Source of the DNA: an uncultured Clostridia bacterium
Lineage (GTDB): Bacteria > Bacillota > Clostridia > TANB77 > CAG-508
Assembly: GCA_947624925.1 (NCBI GenBank)
Contig: CANQMG010000075.1
Coordinates: 1 to 5,599 of the forward strand
DNA: 5,599 bases
Reading direction: 5' to 3'
A model generated the notes under the pieces. The model saw only the letters and a list, made by a program, of their open reading frames with translations. It was not told the DNA's origin and made no database searches. The first letter of the stretch is position 1. Each line of letters starts with the position of its first letter. The position numbers were made by a program, and so were the translations under genes. Shown piece after piece: positions 5,530-5,599 of the stretch.

Positions 5530-5599
5530 TAATTTTCTCCTAACTTATTAAATAAATCTTTATATATTTTATCAACATTCAAATAATTAACTACTGTTA
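5529..5599 (-). CDS. C-terminal end of an unidentified gene (5' part outside window)
   Basis: Twenty-two codons are visible, ending VDKIYKDLFNKLGEN with TAA at 5531-5529. The TAATG overlap with the phosphatase start and the AGGAG inside the last codons are what one expects of two co-transcribed, translationally coupled genes. The tail is a charged, probably helical segment with no recognisable motif, so no function is assigned. Confidence 0.5.
   Translation of the reverse strand, partial: TVVNYLNVDKIYKDLFNKLGEN

Overview
The window is very AT-rich (well under 30 % GC by eye), uses strong AGGAGG-type ribosome binding sites, and carries families typical of Clostridia, so a low-GC Firmicute, most likely Clostridium or a close relative, is the best guess. 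Almost every gene lies on the minus strand, so the region reads right to left in coordinates. It looks like an ordinary chromosomal or accessory stretch that is decaying. I see no rRNA, tRNA, riboswitch, CRISPR array or intact mobile element.

In transcription order from the right edge: the last codons of an unidentified gene (5529-5599) overlap by one base (TAATG) a histidine phosphatase gene (5209-5529). That gene keeps both ends of the fold but has lost its middle in frame. After a ~165-base gap holding a well-formed sigma-A promoter comes a three-gene ABC exporter operon: the ATPase (4008-4997), a first ABC-2 permease broken by a one-base frameshift (3224-4014), and a second permease (2428-3222). 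The genes are packed with a 7-base overlap and then a 1-base gap. A separate promoter then drives a serine hydrolase of the class A beta-lactamase fold (1472-2338) that has no signal peptide.

The 846-1471 stretch is a gene-poor scar. It holds an SD-led 26-codon gene start on the minus strand, cut short where it meets the plus-strand 5' remnant of an IS1182-type transposase (1168-1284), hairpins at the presumed element end (about 1047-1115), and a 20-bp tandem repeat (964-1003). At the left edge is a RhuM-family protein with a C-terminal Fic/Doc-type motif (1-845), running out of the window, with a 23-bp perfect palindrome inside its coding sequence.

The ABC genes would work together as a heteromeric ABC-2 exporter if the frameshift is a sequencing error or is bypassed. 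As written, the complex lacks one permease half. No convincing new system is evident. The points most worth a second look are the palindrome in rhuM, the signal-less beta-lactamase-like protein with an unusual omega-loop region, and the concentration of broken genes.
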